Shown piece after piece: positions 24,876 through 33,778 of a stretch of DNA of 64,000 nucleotides. The DNA is from Cohnella thailandensis (GTDB taxonomy: Bacteria > Bacillota > Bacilli > Paenibacillales > Paenibacillaceae). Both the position numbers and the translations under genes were made by a program. A model generated the notes under the pieces. That model did no database searches. It worked only from the letters and a program-made list of their open reading frames with translations, and was not told the origin of the DNA. The stretch spans positions 124,001 to 188,000 of the forward strand of contig NZ_JACJVQ010000007.1 in assembly GCF_014212135.1 (NCBI RefSeq), in the 5' to 3' direction. How positions within the stretch are numbered: position 1 is the stretch's first letter; the number at the start of each line of letters is the position of its first letter.

Positions 24876-25085
24876 TTGCTAGAGTAAAGAGCTGAGTTTT
24901 TTTCAGCCCCTCCTCATCAAACCGTACGTGAGGTTTTCCCTCATACAGCTTTCCGATGTTCGTCATTCATGTGCATGCGACTTATAAAAGGGTTTTGAGT
25001 CCATGTAATTGGCATTGTAAATTCACTTCGGGACCCATACCGCGACCGGACTTCCATCAGCTAGAAGAGACGTGCTTAGCTGGAC
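24876..25085 (-). mobile_element. Group II intron 3' remnant with intact domain V
   Basis: No reverse transcriptase remains, but the minus strand keeps the 3' end of a bacterial group II intron. Positions 24952-24919 form a 34-base domain V: AAGCTGT pairs with ACGGTTT, then an AT bulge region, GAGG / CCTC and a GAAA loop, with the catalytic AGC triad at the start. Downstream GATGAGGAGGGGCTG and the pairing AGCTCTTTACTCTAG look like domain VI and the 3' boundary, near 24880. Upstream sequence to about 25085 resembles the post-ORF part of domain IV. The left boundary is estimated. Confidence 0.7.
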
Positions 25086-25093
25086 ACGCCAGA

Positions 25094-25127
25094 AATAAAA
25101 AAACTCGCCTCTATGGAAAGGCGAGTT
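25094..25127 (-). terminator. Bidirectional intrinsic terminator after the beta-helix protein gene
   Basis: Stem AACTCGCCT / AGGCGAGTT with an 8-base loop, flanked by T tracts on both strands (seven T on the minus strand). It lies 50 bases beyond the stop of the beta-helix gene and abuts the intron remnant. Confidence 0.85.
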
Positions 25128-25178
25128 TTCTTATTCCATTAAACTTCCCGTTAATCTACCGCTTTGCCTATGACCGAC

Positions 25179-27725
25179 TTAGTTCGAGTCGGCGATAACG
25201 ATCTCATCCAGGTAAAGACTGTCACCCGGGGCTCCTGACGGGCTATATATCTCGAGATAGACATTTGCAGTCCCGTTAGGCGCGGCAATGTTAGCGTCGG
25301 CCCGCTGCCAGTTAGTCGATAACCCGCTCAGCGGTATAAGATCGGTTTGCAATAGTGTCTGGCTTCTATCAAACCATTTAACCCTGAGCGTCACCTCGGA
25401 TAGAGATCCGGTACCTTGCTTGGCCCAATAACTCACCCGCTTATTGCCGGCACTTGCCGTAAACCCGGGCCAATTCGCGGTTACTATGCCCCAACCCCAT
25501 GAATCCGCTACGTCAACACGAAGGCTGCCGGTCCCGCGATGCGCTTCGTATGTCGATGCCGTAACGGAAGCGGAATACCAGGACTGCCATAGACCGGCCG
25601 AGGCTTCACCGCCGGCCGTGTCGGCATCGAGAGCATTAGGCGCATCGCCAACTACCATGTCATCCAGGTAGAGATAATCTCCCGGATTCCCCGAACCGAT
25701 AAGAGATACGAGCACGGTCGATGCTCCTTCAGGCGCATCGACCAATGCGGACGATTGCTGCCACTCGGCTGTCAGAGCAGGCGATTTCAGTTCGTTCGTT
25801 TGCAGTACCATGTTGTTACTATCCAGCCATTTTACAATCATCCTGGGTTGCAAACTTGTCCCCGAACCAAGCTTGCCCCAGAAGCTAAGCTTCTTCAATC
25901 CTGCTGTCGTAGAAAACCCTGGCCAATTCGAAAGCGCCGCTCCCCAGCCCCATGGGTCGGTAACATCGATACGAAGACTGTGCGTTCCGCTGTTCGCTTC
26001 ATGAGCAGACTGCGTGACTGATGCGGAATACCAGTTTTGCCACTTTCCGATAGAGTCTTCTAGAGTAGCCGAATCCGCGTCCAGATCATTTGCGGCAGGC
26101 GCGGCAGGTTCAGCCGACGGCGTTCCGCCGCTTGAACCGCCGAAGTCGGGATCGCCGTCGAATGTGCTATTCCTATCTTGGCTGAATGGCGCGGATCTCC
26201 AAGTATTAAACGACACGGCCTCTCCGTATCCTTGGGCAAAGCGCCAATTGCCGACGTATTGATTATCATGGAAGCGGTTATGGTTCCCGAACATCACATC
26301 CTCTTGAATGCCGGCAACGGTATAGGGCGACCACGGTATATTGTCGGCTCCCGTTGCAATCAAAGCCTGTACGCCGCAGTAAGTACCCGCGCAAGGCACA
26401 ACATTCTCGTCAAAATGAAACTCGTTGTTATTTACCTCAATATTGCTTGCATGCCACCGGCAATCGGTCTTGTAGGGTTCGGAGGCAATATCGGTATAGC
26501 AAGGATGCGCGTCGCTGATCGGATTCGGGTAATCATAACTGCGCCCGGTGTCGGGAATAATCGTTGGATCCACGAATGGCGTACAGTATCCCGTGCTTGT
26601 ATTGCCGTTTGAGTTACAGAATCGGTTTGCATTTTCGTAGATAGAAACGCCCGAGAAATTATCGATGAACGAATTGTCGTAGATTCGGATCTTTGGCGCT
26701 CCGCTTACGGTCGAAGCAAGACGCGCATCGCCGCCCGATTCGGACAGGTAAATGGCCGGGCCGGGCGATCCTTGATTGTTATTGCCGCTTACCCATGCAT
26801 TGCGGCTGATCGTATTGTTTCGGATCGTAGCGTTGTAACTAATTTCGTACCAAATGCCTTCGCCGTCGTTATGGTCGATCCAATTCCCTTCAATCAGGAA
26901 ATCGATGTTATTCGTATCTGCCCACAGACCGGTTCCTTTGTTATCGTGTATGTAGTTGTTGGTTATCTTCGCGCCTTCCACATCCCAAAATTTACCTCCT
27001 CCTGTGCAGCCGCAACCGGGAATCTGAGCTTCCCAGTTATCCGTATTATTTCCGGCAATTTCGTTATGGTCGAGCACGATATTTTTAATGGCCGAATCTC
27101 CTTCAATCGGAGGTTTATACATGCTAAAGCCATACTGACCGTTATCCTTCAGGCAATTGTAACGGACAACATTATCCGTGCCTAGAAACACGCCTGCGCC
27201 GTCATTATTGGAGATCGTGTTATATTGAATGGTCCAACCGGTGCCGGCATCGTGGTTGACGACGCCTTCGTTATTGTTATCATTGCCTCGGCCAAAATTT
27301 GTGATGGTGAGATGCTGGATGGTTACGTTCGGTACATCGCCCGTGAATGCGTACAAATTATTATTCCGTCCATCGAGAATTGCGCCCGGAGCTCCAATAT
27401 AGGTCGTGTTGGCCTTGGCTTGAATCTGACCATAAATATCGTCTGCAAGCGTGTGCGTGCCTGGCTCAAACCAGAACGTAGCCCCCGGCCGATTGAAATC
27501 GAAGCCGCCGTTATCCCCTGCCGGCACGATCACAGCCCCATCGGGAGCGACGCTTGGACCGCTTAATAATCTCGGATCCGTACATACAGCCGCTGGCGGA
27601 GAAGCGGGCCAAGAAGCATCAGCATAGGCATAATTGACGAAGGATGGCATAATGGTTCCGGCAAAAAGAAGCGTCAACAGCACGACATTGAAAAAAGTGC
27701 TATGACGATGACGAATGGCTTGCAT
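25179..27725 (-). CDS. Secreted right-handed parallel beta-helix protein with two C-terminal carbohydrate-binding-like modules
   Basis: 848 residues. A signal peptide ends at AYA-DASW near residue 36. Residues ~100-330 are parallel beta-helix repeats rich in N (e.g. NVTIQHLTITNFGRGNDNNN, TIQYNTISNNDGAGVFLGTD), as in polysaccharide lyases and right-handed pectinase-like folds. Residues ~560-848 hold two tandem ~145-residue beta-sandwich modules (each WQ.WYSASVT..., GS/THSLRIDV.D.WGWG, ending YLYLDDMVV / SLYLDEIVI), which resemble CBM4/9/22-type modules. ATG at 27725 follows AAAGGT; the longer frame would prefix a non-signal segment. Likely a secreted polysaccharide-active or -binding protein; no catalytic residues could be assigned. 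Confidence 0.85.
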   Translation of the reverse strand: MQAIRHRHSTFFNVVLLTLLFAGTIMPSFVNYAYADASWPASPPAAVCTDPRLLSGPSVAPDGAVIVPAGDNGGFDFNRPGATFWFEPGTHTLADDIYGQIQAKANTTYIGAPGAILDGRNNNLYAFTGDVPNVTIQHLTITNFGRGNDNNNEGVVNHDAGTGWTIQYNTISNNDGAGVFLGTDNVVRYNCLKDNGQYGFSMYKPPIEGDSAIKNIVLDHNEIAGNNTDNWEAQIPGCGCTGGGKFWDVEGAKITNNYIHDNKGTGLWADTNNIDFLIEGNWIDHNDGEGIWYEISYNATIRNNTISRNAWVSGNNNQGSPGPAIYLSESGGDARLASTVSGAPKIRIYDNSFIDNFSGVSIYENANRFCNSNGNTSTGYCTPFVDPTIIPDTGRSYDYPNPISDAHPCYTDIASEPYKTDCRWHASNIEVNNNEFHFDENVVPCAGTYCGVQALIATGADNIPWSPYTVAGIQEDVMFGNHNRFHDNQYVGNWRFAQGYGEAVSFNTWRSAPFSQDRNSTFDGDPDFGGSSGGTPSAEPAAPAANDLDADSATLEDSIGKWQNWYSASVTQSAHEANSGTHSLRIDVTDPWGWGAALSNWPGFSTTAGLKKLSFWGKLGSGTSLQPRMIVKWLDSNNMVLQTNELKSPALTAEWQQSSALVDAPEGASTVLVSLIGSGNPGDYLYLDDMVVGDAPNALDADTAGGEASAGLWQSWYSASVTASTYEAHRGTGSLRVDVADSWGWGIVTANWPGFTASAGNKRVSYWAKQGTGSLSEVTLRVKWFDRSQTLLQTDLIPLSGLSTNWQRADANIAAPNGTANVYLEIYSPSGAPGDSLYLDEIVIADSN

Positions 27726-27820
27726 TGGGCACTCTACCTTTCTTGGCGATATTTTCCTTCCATCGTGCCTTTCTTCGGCATAATTCGTCAATGATTATAA
27801 AGCCTCATTTCGTTGGGAAT

Positions 27821-27866
27821 AAAACGGGAAAGAAGCTGATCCTTCGATCAGCCTCTTTCCCGTTTT
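27821..27866. terminator. Strong bidirectional terminator between two secreted-protein genes
   Basis: AAAACGGGAAAGA and TCTTTCCCGTTTT flank an inner CTGATC-CTTC-GATCAG helix. Located just past the stop of the 1345-residue gene and upstream of the beta-helix gene, so the two are separate transcripts. Confidence 0.85.
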
Positions 27867-27877
27867 GCAATGATTCT

Positions 27878-30800
27878 TTAATTTGCGGGTTCGTTCTTCT
27901 TTTTAAAGTAAAGTTGAACGGTTCCGTAATGGTTCGCATATTGAGGAATGCCTTCATATTCGACCACTTCTTCTACCGCATCTTTCGAAGTAACGATGTT
28001 TGTTTCGGAATCGTATTTTGCAAAGTGGAATATTTGACCGTTCGAGCCGAATGCCAAAATCGTTGCTTCGCTCGGATCCGATGTTTGTTCATACCCGGCA
28101 ATGTCCAACCTGGCAACCGTCTCTTCATGATTCGGATAATAAGGTCCATCATTATCAAACCACAGCCAATAGTAATATTCCGTTTTGTCTAAGGCAAAGC
28201 CCAGACAATTATAGCTTGCATCCGCCGGAGAAATGATCCGAGGCATTGGCAAATTGGTGATGATGGATTTGAAATCATCGATATCCCGAATCGCAATATA
28301 AACTTGTTTGCGGATGTATCGGACGGTATCGTTCTGCGGATATATTCTCACTTCGAAAGTATGAAAAGCGCCTTTGACCGATTCGCCGGTCAATGCCTCA
28401 TAGTCTTGCTCATTGTCTGGAATTTCGATGCCAAGTCCTCGATCCGCCACGTCCGGTTTCCACTCGGCGATGTACTCGTTGTCCGATATTTTCTCCAATT
28501 GAATCGTTTGTCCATTATACGAGGCGGTAGCCGAATTGATCGGATGATCATACGACGTTACATGGATCGTAATCTTACCGTTCGAATCCACGAATCTTAC
28601 GTTCTTCAATTGTTCTTCGACCGAAGAATCGTTCGTTGGTACATCGAAGTCGAAATGGAGATCCGTGGCCGATTTATGAATATAGGCAAGCGAGTAGAGT
28701 TGGTCCGGATTGCCCACATCCGCTGACGGTAATTTGCACAGCTTGCCCGTTGCGATGGCAACGTCATCGTCGTTTAGGTTGTCCAGATCGCCTGTCTCCC
28801 AGCAAACCCCAGTGGATATCGTTCGTCCGTCATCCAGCGTTACGTTGACCTCTCTGGGAAGATCGGATTGACTGATGACCTCGTTGAATTGCTGGACGTC
28901 AACGACTTTATGCCTCGTCTCCGGTTCTTCCGGAACGCCGGGCGCGTAGTAAGTGTCCACCCGGAAGAATCCGGATAAATTTACGATGTCGCTAGGTAGA
29001 TTGCACGCATAGGCGACAATGGAAAATATCCCCGTCGGCGGATAGTTCCCATCCACATAACAGACGCTCACTTTCATGGTTTCGCCGTTGGTCAATACGG
29101 CCGTAGCCTCAGAAGGCAGTTCCTTGTATGGATACACTCCAATAGGCTCTTGTATGGCCTTTATGGCCGGCGGCTTGATATGGGCGACGGCAACAATGTT
29201 GTACGCGTTTAAATAGTATTTAAAGGTGCCGCAAGGAATTCCGATCCGAGTATCTTCGTCCGACGCCAGACCGCCATACCAACATACGTTTACAGGCAAC
29301 TCGGTTTTTGGGTAATCGCCAAATGTCGCCATTACCTGTGTCGGCAGCGGCTCCCCGGAATAAATCTCGACAGGTTCAATGGATACAAGAAAGCTGCGCA
29401 TTGGATAGTCGCCGCTTAGGTTCGAATCGGGATCTCTGAAGTACGCTTTATCGCCGAATTCGAAGCCTAGCTTAAAGGCTTCTTTTCGGCTATTGCCGAC
29501 ACCGTCCGGCAGGACAAGCGAACCCGCAAGCTGATAGTTAGTTAAGTCCCAAGGCACGCCTGTTAATTCCCAACGTACGCTTGCTTTCACCATGTTGCCA
29601 TTATCCAAACGAACGTCGATTTCCCGGGGCAATTGGGAGCCATTCACGAGCTCGAATGGCTGCTCGGGAATTTCCAGGATTTCCTTGACGCTCTGATCGG
29701 CCCAGACCTCGACCCTCGCGAGCACGTTTCCGCCGATATCGCTGATAACGTCCGGCGGCAAATTGACGTTGCCCGATACGAGAAAGGTTTGATAAGCAGG
29801 ATTAGTCGGCGAATAGTCTTCCCATCCGAAGTAATGGTAAATTTGCCACTCTACTCCTACCGTCATTCTGCTGCCATCCTTCAGAATCGCCTCGACAGTA
29901 GAAGGCAAATGGAAGGCATCCAAGCTCTTGGCCGTTCCATGCGAAGCAACCAGCCTTGGATACTCGATGTCTATCATATGCTTGAAGTCGGTAATCGCCT
30001 TTTTCACTTTCACGGTAGCCCATACGACCGTCCCTTGGTTATCGTAAACGCCTTCCGGAAGATGGGTAAGCGTACCTCTGATTCTGATTTGCTGCTCATC
30101 CATTTGATTTGGATCGTACGTTGTACCGCCGTTGTTAGCGTCAAGCTCCCAATTGACGTCGACATTTATTTTGCTCCGATCGGACAACAGCACTTCGACT
30201 TGATGCGGCAATCCGAAACCCTCCACGGTTGCAGGGGCTCCATGCTCCACTTCGGTCGTCACCGCGATCGGATTGTCACTAATGACGTGCAAGGCGTATG
30301 CCTGAACGGTAATGCGGGCGCTGACTTTGATGAACTCGTAGACATTCGTAATACCGGCAGGGAGATTGGTTACGGTGCCGTAAACCCAGAAATTCTGTTC
30401 GAGTTTGTTGCTCGGATCGTATTGAACATTGTCCGATTCCCAGTTCACGTCCAGCATAACCTTGCTGCCATCGTCCAACACGGATTCTACTTGATCAGGC
30501 AATTGCAAGCCTTCTTTCGTTCTGGGCGCGCCGTGATCAAGCGAGCGATAAATATCCGCATATCTCGTAATATATCGATTCTTCACGGTGACTTTGGCGC
30601 TTGCGCTATACCCGTTGCTATTATAGATTCCTTCCGGCAAATGGACGAATTCGCCCGTAACCCAGAAGCTCTGCGCGTTGGTTGATGCCGGGTCGTAACT
30701 CACCCATTCCAATCTCCATTCGACGTCGACAAGGCGCCGGGTTCCATCGGACAACGGGACTTCGACTTGGGCGGGCAATCCCAGGCCGGCTGTCGTTTTA

Positions 30801-31915
30801 GGAGCACCGATGGGGACTAGACTCGTAATTTGGGCAGGAGAACCTTTTATCTCTAAGAGACTCGGATCCGCGATAACCTGTACTTGAGCAAAGGCCATTT
30901 TCCCGAGTCCGTTCGTTACGCCTGCCGGAAGATTATTAAACCAGCCTGACACGTAAACCCATTGCCTCGTGCGAATCGCAGGGTCATAATTCACCGTGTC
31001 CATCTTCCATGAGACGGGAACGATCGCCGTACTGCCATTATATAAGGTCGCCGTGATTTGCGCCGGCAATCCCAAACCTTCGGCTGTTTTGGCGGCTCCA
31101 TTCGCTGCAGTCAGATCTATGTAAGGCACTGATTTGATGTCCGACAGCTCATGAGTCGTAATAGAAGAAGCGATCTTAAATCCCGGATTAACCACTCCTG
31201 CGGGAAGGTTCGAGAGAATCCCCGTAACCTTGTAAAAGTTGTTTTGCACGGCAATCTCCCAGGTAAGATCAGCCGCGATCTTGCTATTATTGCCTAACGT
31301 GACTTGAAATTGATCCGGTAGCCCTAACGATGCCGCGGTTGGATTCGGCTGCTTCTCAAGATCATACGGCATAGGAACATAAGGGATAGATTGAACGATG
31401 CTCGCCGAATCCGCTTGCGAGGCGAATGTTACCGTCGTTTCGAATCCAAGATTTTTGCTGTTCGTGAATTCGGTTGGCTGGCCCGTTGTCGATTGCTCGC
31501 TCCGGATCTTGCCCGCGATCGTAAACGATTGCGCATTCTCGTCAAGCGTAAGGCCAATTTTAGACGTATCCCATCCCACGTCGACGGAACGTACGGTGTT
31601 ATCATCCATCATAACCTCCGCTTGGAACGGCAGCAGCATGAAGAGGTCGTTAACGCTCGTCCCTCGCGCAACCGTTATTGGCGGGATGATCGAAATCGTT
31701 TCTTTAATATCGGGCAGGATATCGTTACTTGCCGAGGGAACGGCTGAACTTGCTGTCCCGGTCTCGTTCACGGAATCGACGTTCATGATTGGATGGGCTT
31801 CACTCGGCGTTGATTCGACAGCTGCATTCGCAAGAGGAATGTTGGTACTTAATAGGCACAGGATAAAAATGTACAACAGGAGACGAAATAATACTCTTCT
31901 TTTAACCGTTTCCAT
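27878..31915 (-). CDS. Giant secreted Ig-like (Big_4) repeat protein with C-terminal papain-like Cys/His domain
   Basis: 1345 residues with an N-terminal signal peptide (about 1-31, LLLYIFILCLLSTNIPLANA). Residues ~65-1080 consist of about eleven imperfect ~90-residue repeats of the Big_4 type. Each carries a GLGLPAQVEV...DG core, a VDVEW-like Trp strand and an LP.G... ending (e.g. residues around VSWKMDTVNYDPAI and VDVEWRLEWVSYDPA). The last ~120 residues differ: YNCLGFALDK, GPYYPNHEET, IFHFAKYD, TSK and YGTVQLYFKK in the order seen in DUF7689-type papain-like domains, with a putative Cys and His pair. No LPXTG, SLH or transmembrane anchor was found. ATG follows GGGGGATC. Function unknown; adhesin stalk carrying an enzymatic head is the most natural reading. 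Confidence 0.85.
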   Translation of the reverse strand: METVKRRVLFRLLLYIFILCLLSTNIPLANAAVESTPSEAHPIMNVDSVNETGTASSAVPSASNDILPDIKETISIIPPITVARGTSVNDLFMLLPFQAEVMMDDNTVRSVDVGWDTSKIGLTLDENAQSFTIAGKIRSEQSTTGQPTEFTNSKNLGFETTVTFASQADSASIVQSIPYVPMPYDLEKQPNPTAASLGLPDQFQVTLGNNSKIAADLTWEIAVQNNFYKVTGILSNLPAGVVNPGFKIASSITTHELSDIKSVPYIDLTAANGAAKTAEGLGLPAQITATLYNGSTAIVPVSWKMDTVNYDPAIRTRQWVYVSGWFNNLPAGVTNGLGKMAFAQVQVIADPSLLEIKGSPAQITSLVPIGAPKTTAGLGLPAQVEVPLSDGTRRLVDVEWRLEWVSYDPASTNAQSFWVTGEFVHLPEGIYNSNGYSASAKVTVKNRYITRYADIYRSLDHGAPRTKEGLQLPDQVESVLDDGSKVMLDVNWESDNVQYDPSNKLEQNFWVYGTVTNLPAGITNVYEFIKVSARITVQAYALHVISDNPIAVTTEVEHGAPATVEGFGLPHQVEVLLSDRSKINVDVNWELDANNGGTTYDPNQMDEQQIRIRGTLTHLPEGVYDNQGTVVWATVKVKKAITDFKHMIDIEYPRLVASHGTAKSLDAFHLPSTVEAILKDGSRMTVGVEWQIYHYFGWEDYSPTNPAYQTFLVSGNVNLPPDVISDIGGNVLARVEVWADQSVKEILEIPEQPFELVNGSQLPREIDVRLDNGNMVKASVRWELTGVPWDLTNYQLAGSLVLPDGVGNSRKEAFKLGFEFGDKAYFRDPDSNLSGDYPMRSFLVSIEPVEIYSGEPLPTQVMATFGDYPKTELPVNVCWYGGLASDEDTRIGIPCGTFKYYLNAYNIVAVAHIKPPAIKAIQEPIGVYPYKELPSEATAVLTNGETMKVSVCYVDGNYPPTGIFSIVAYACNLPSDIVNLSGFFRVDTYYAPGVPEEPETRHKVVDVQQFNEVISQSDLPREVNVTLDDGRTISTGVCWETGDLDNLNDDDVAIATGKLCKLPSADVGNPDQLYSLAYIHKSATDLHFDFDVPTNDSSVEEQLKNVRFVDSNGKITIHVTSYDHPINSATASYNGQTIQLEKISDNEYIAEWKPDVADRGLGIEIPDNEQDYEALTGESVKGAFHTFEVRIYPQNDTVRYIRKQVYIAIRDIDDFKSIITNLPMPRIISPADASYNCLGFALDKTEYYYWLWFDNDGPYYPNHEETVARLDIAGYEQTSDPSEATILAFGSNGQIFHFAKYDSETNIVTSKDAVEEVVEYEGIPQYANHYGTVQLYFKKKNEPAN

Positions 31916-32022
31916 AATGTCAAGATCCCCCTATGAAATGAAATAATAACCAGGTCACAAGTAATAAAGTATCATATAAAGGAAATTAATCCTATTAATT
32001 TTCTTGAAAGGCGCTCCTTTGC

Positions 32023-32062
32023 AAAATAAAAAAACGGAGCCCGAGTAAGCTCGTGGTCCCGT
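32023..32062 (-). terminator. Intrinsic terminator after the second GH43 gene
   Basis: Minus-strand stem ACGGGACC / GGCTCCGT (one G-U, one mismatch) with inner CGAG / CTCG helix, followed by seven T then ATTTT. Same core sequence as the terminator at 23205-23244. Confidence 0.8.
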
Positions 32063-32080
32063 TATGGTTAGCCTTACTTA

Positions 32081-33568
32081 TCAATACTCGCATTTAAAAT
32101 CAGAGAATTCCGCGAACGAGTTCGGACCGCACGCGTACAATCCGATGATGACGCCCGTAAATCCTCCCGCGACTTCGGAGGAAAGGTATTTCGTTTGCGC
32201 GGTACCCAAAAGAAGGTCTTCGCCGCCGGAACGAAGGTAGAAACGATAATGGGTATGGCTCGCTTGCACCATCAAGGTTGCGCTTCTGTCCTCTTTTAGT
32301 TGGATCGTTTTCTCGATGGACTTAATGTCTCCTACGTTCAAGCGTTCAATGACCTCATAGCCGCTGCCCGACTTTCGAATGGCGAGATCGTAATGATGAT
32401 TCTCGTCCATGTATAGCGAAATGCCCGCCTCGCCGTCCGAGAGCGTAATATCGCAGGTAATCGTCGCTTCGAAATCCTTCTGGCGAATGCCGATGAAGGT
32501 AGGGGAATCCGCCTGGTCCAGCGTGACTTCGGTGCCTCTGAGCTGCAGCTTGTTCTTCTCCAAAGAGTAATTGTCCTTGTTCGGATGACGAAGAAAGCAC
32601 CAATCCAGGTTCCAAGCCGTATTCTCAAAGGTATAGAGCTTCTTCTCTTGCTGAACGACTTCATCCGGAATCCGGTCGGTTTCAAAAGCAGTCAGCGTGG
32701 TTCCGCGGTCTCCGGCCGTAAACCACCCATCTTCGCCGAAAGTAACCGGAGTCAGAAACACTTCTCTTCCTAAGTGATGATACGGAATCCACTGGCCGAT
32801 CTGCCGGAAGCCCAGATGCAGCATCCACCAATGTCCGGAATCGTCTTGAACGAGGTCGCCGTGACCGACGGCTTGAACCTCGTAACCGCCTAGATTTCGA
32901 TTCGTTAGCACGGGATTATAGGGATAAGCCTCGAACGGACCGGACGGAGACGCTGCCCTTGCGTAAGTCACGAAATGTCCGAACTCCGTTCCCCCCTCAG
33001 CCGCCACCAAATAGTACCAGTCGTTTATTTTGTACAAATGCGGGGCTTCCAGAAAACGTCCGCCCGTCCCTTGCCAGACAGAGCGGCTCGGCGTCAGCTT
33101 GCGTCCCGTTGCGATGTCGATTCGGCATTGAACGATGCCGCCGACTCCTTGGTCGTCCGTTCCATTGCTCATGAAATAAACGCTTCCTTCATCGAAGAAC
33201 AAATCGGGATCGATTCCGCCTTGGTCCACATAGACGGGATCCGACCATTCGCCGTAGATGTCGTCGGTCCATACGTAGAAATTCTGGCGAGTCGTATCAT
33301 TCGTAGTGGTCATATAGAATCGTCCGTCATGGTAACGGATCGTGGGGGCGAACACCCCGCCCGAGCTGTTCACCTTCTCGAGTTGGATCTGGCTCTTACG
33401 GGTGAGGCAATGCCCGATTTGAGTCCAGTTGACGAGATCCTTGCTCTCAAACAGGGGAACGCCGGGGAAGTATTGCATAGAACTGCAGACCAGATAATAG
33501 GTATCGTTAACCTTGCATACGCTCGGATCGGGGTAGAACCCTTTGATGACGGGATTGTTGTATTTCAT
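32081..33568 (-). CDS. Glycoside hydrolase family 43 (beta-xylosidase / arabinofuranosidase type)
   Basis: 495 residues, no signal peptide. The catalytic triad is D14 (YPDPSV), D120 (QGGIDPD) and E174 (FLEAPHLY), followed by a C-terminal beta-sandwich ending AGGFTGVIIGLYACGP. ATG 33568 follows GAGGTGG. It is a paralogue of the GH43 at 402-1919: both share the order FPGVPxFxSKDLV, GGxxAPTIRYH and GGTEFGH, but they are clearly diverged. No regulator or transporter is adjacent; the gene is flanked by the Ig-like repeat protein and the MORN protein. Confidence 0.93.
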   Translation of the reverse strand: MKYNNPVIKGFYPDPSVCKVNDTYYLVCSSMQYFPGVPLFESKDLVNWTQIGHCLTRKSQIQLEKVNSSGGVFAPTIRYHDGRFYMTTTNDTTRQNFYVWTDDIYGEWSDPVYVDQGGIDPDLFFDEGSVYFMSNGTDDQGVGGIVQCRIDIATGRKLTPSRSVWQGTGGRFLEAPHLYKINDWYYLVAAEGGTEFGHFVTYARAASPSGPFEAYPYNPVLTNRNLGGYEVQAVGHGDLVQDDSGHWWMLHLGFRQIGQWIPYHHLGREVFLTPVTFGEDGWFTAGDRGTTLTAFETDRIPDEVVQQEKKLYTFENTAWNLDWCFLRHPNKDNYSLEKNKLQLRGTEVTLDQADSPTFIGIRQKDFEATITCDITLSDGEAGISLYMDENHHYDLAIRKSGSGYEVIERLNVGDIKSIEKTIQLKEDRSATLMVQASHTHYRFYLRSGGEDLLLGTAQTKYLSSEVAGGFTGVIIGLYACGPNSFAEFSDFKCEY

Positions 33569-33696
33569 TTTCCACCTCAGTGTCTTGGATAAGAGATCGC
33601 AGAGATCGCTACTATGAATTCTATCGAACACCAAGAAAAATCCCACCCGTATTATTAGCGGAAAAATCATGTCAATTCTTCGTTTACAGTTAGCGC

Positions 33697-33722
33697 AAAA
33701 AAAGCATCTCTTACGAGATGCT
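33697..33722 (-). terminator. Intrinsic terminator after the MORN protein gene
   Basis: Perfect 8-bp stem AGCATCTC / GAGATGCT with a GTAA loop, followed on the minus strand by seven T. Confidence 0.9.
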
Positions 33723-33778
33723 CGACAGGCCGTGTCAGGACGGCGATATTCGTTTCCCTAATCGTTTCTTCTAATCGC

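Noticed and set aside
24956-25198. Small 80-residue plus-strand open frame
   Set aside because: It lies over the group II intron remnant and terminator hairpin, and its translation shows no signal of a real protein.
29633-30685. A 350-residue plus-strand open frame opposite the Ig-like repeat protein
   Set aside because: Shadow of the repeat-containing gene; no ribosome site and no family resemblance.
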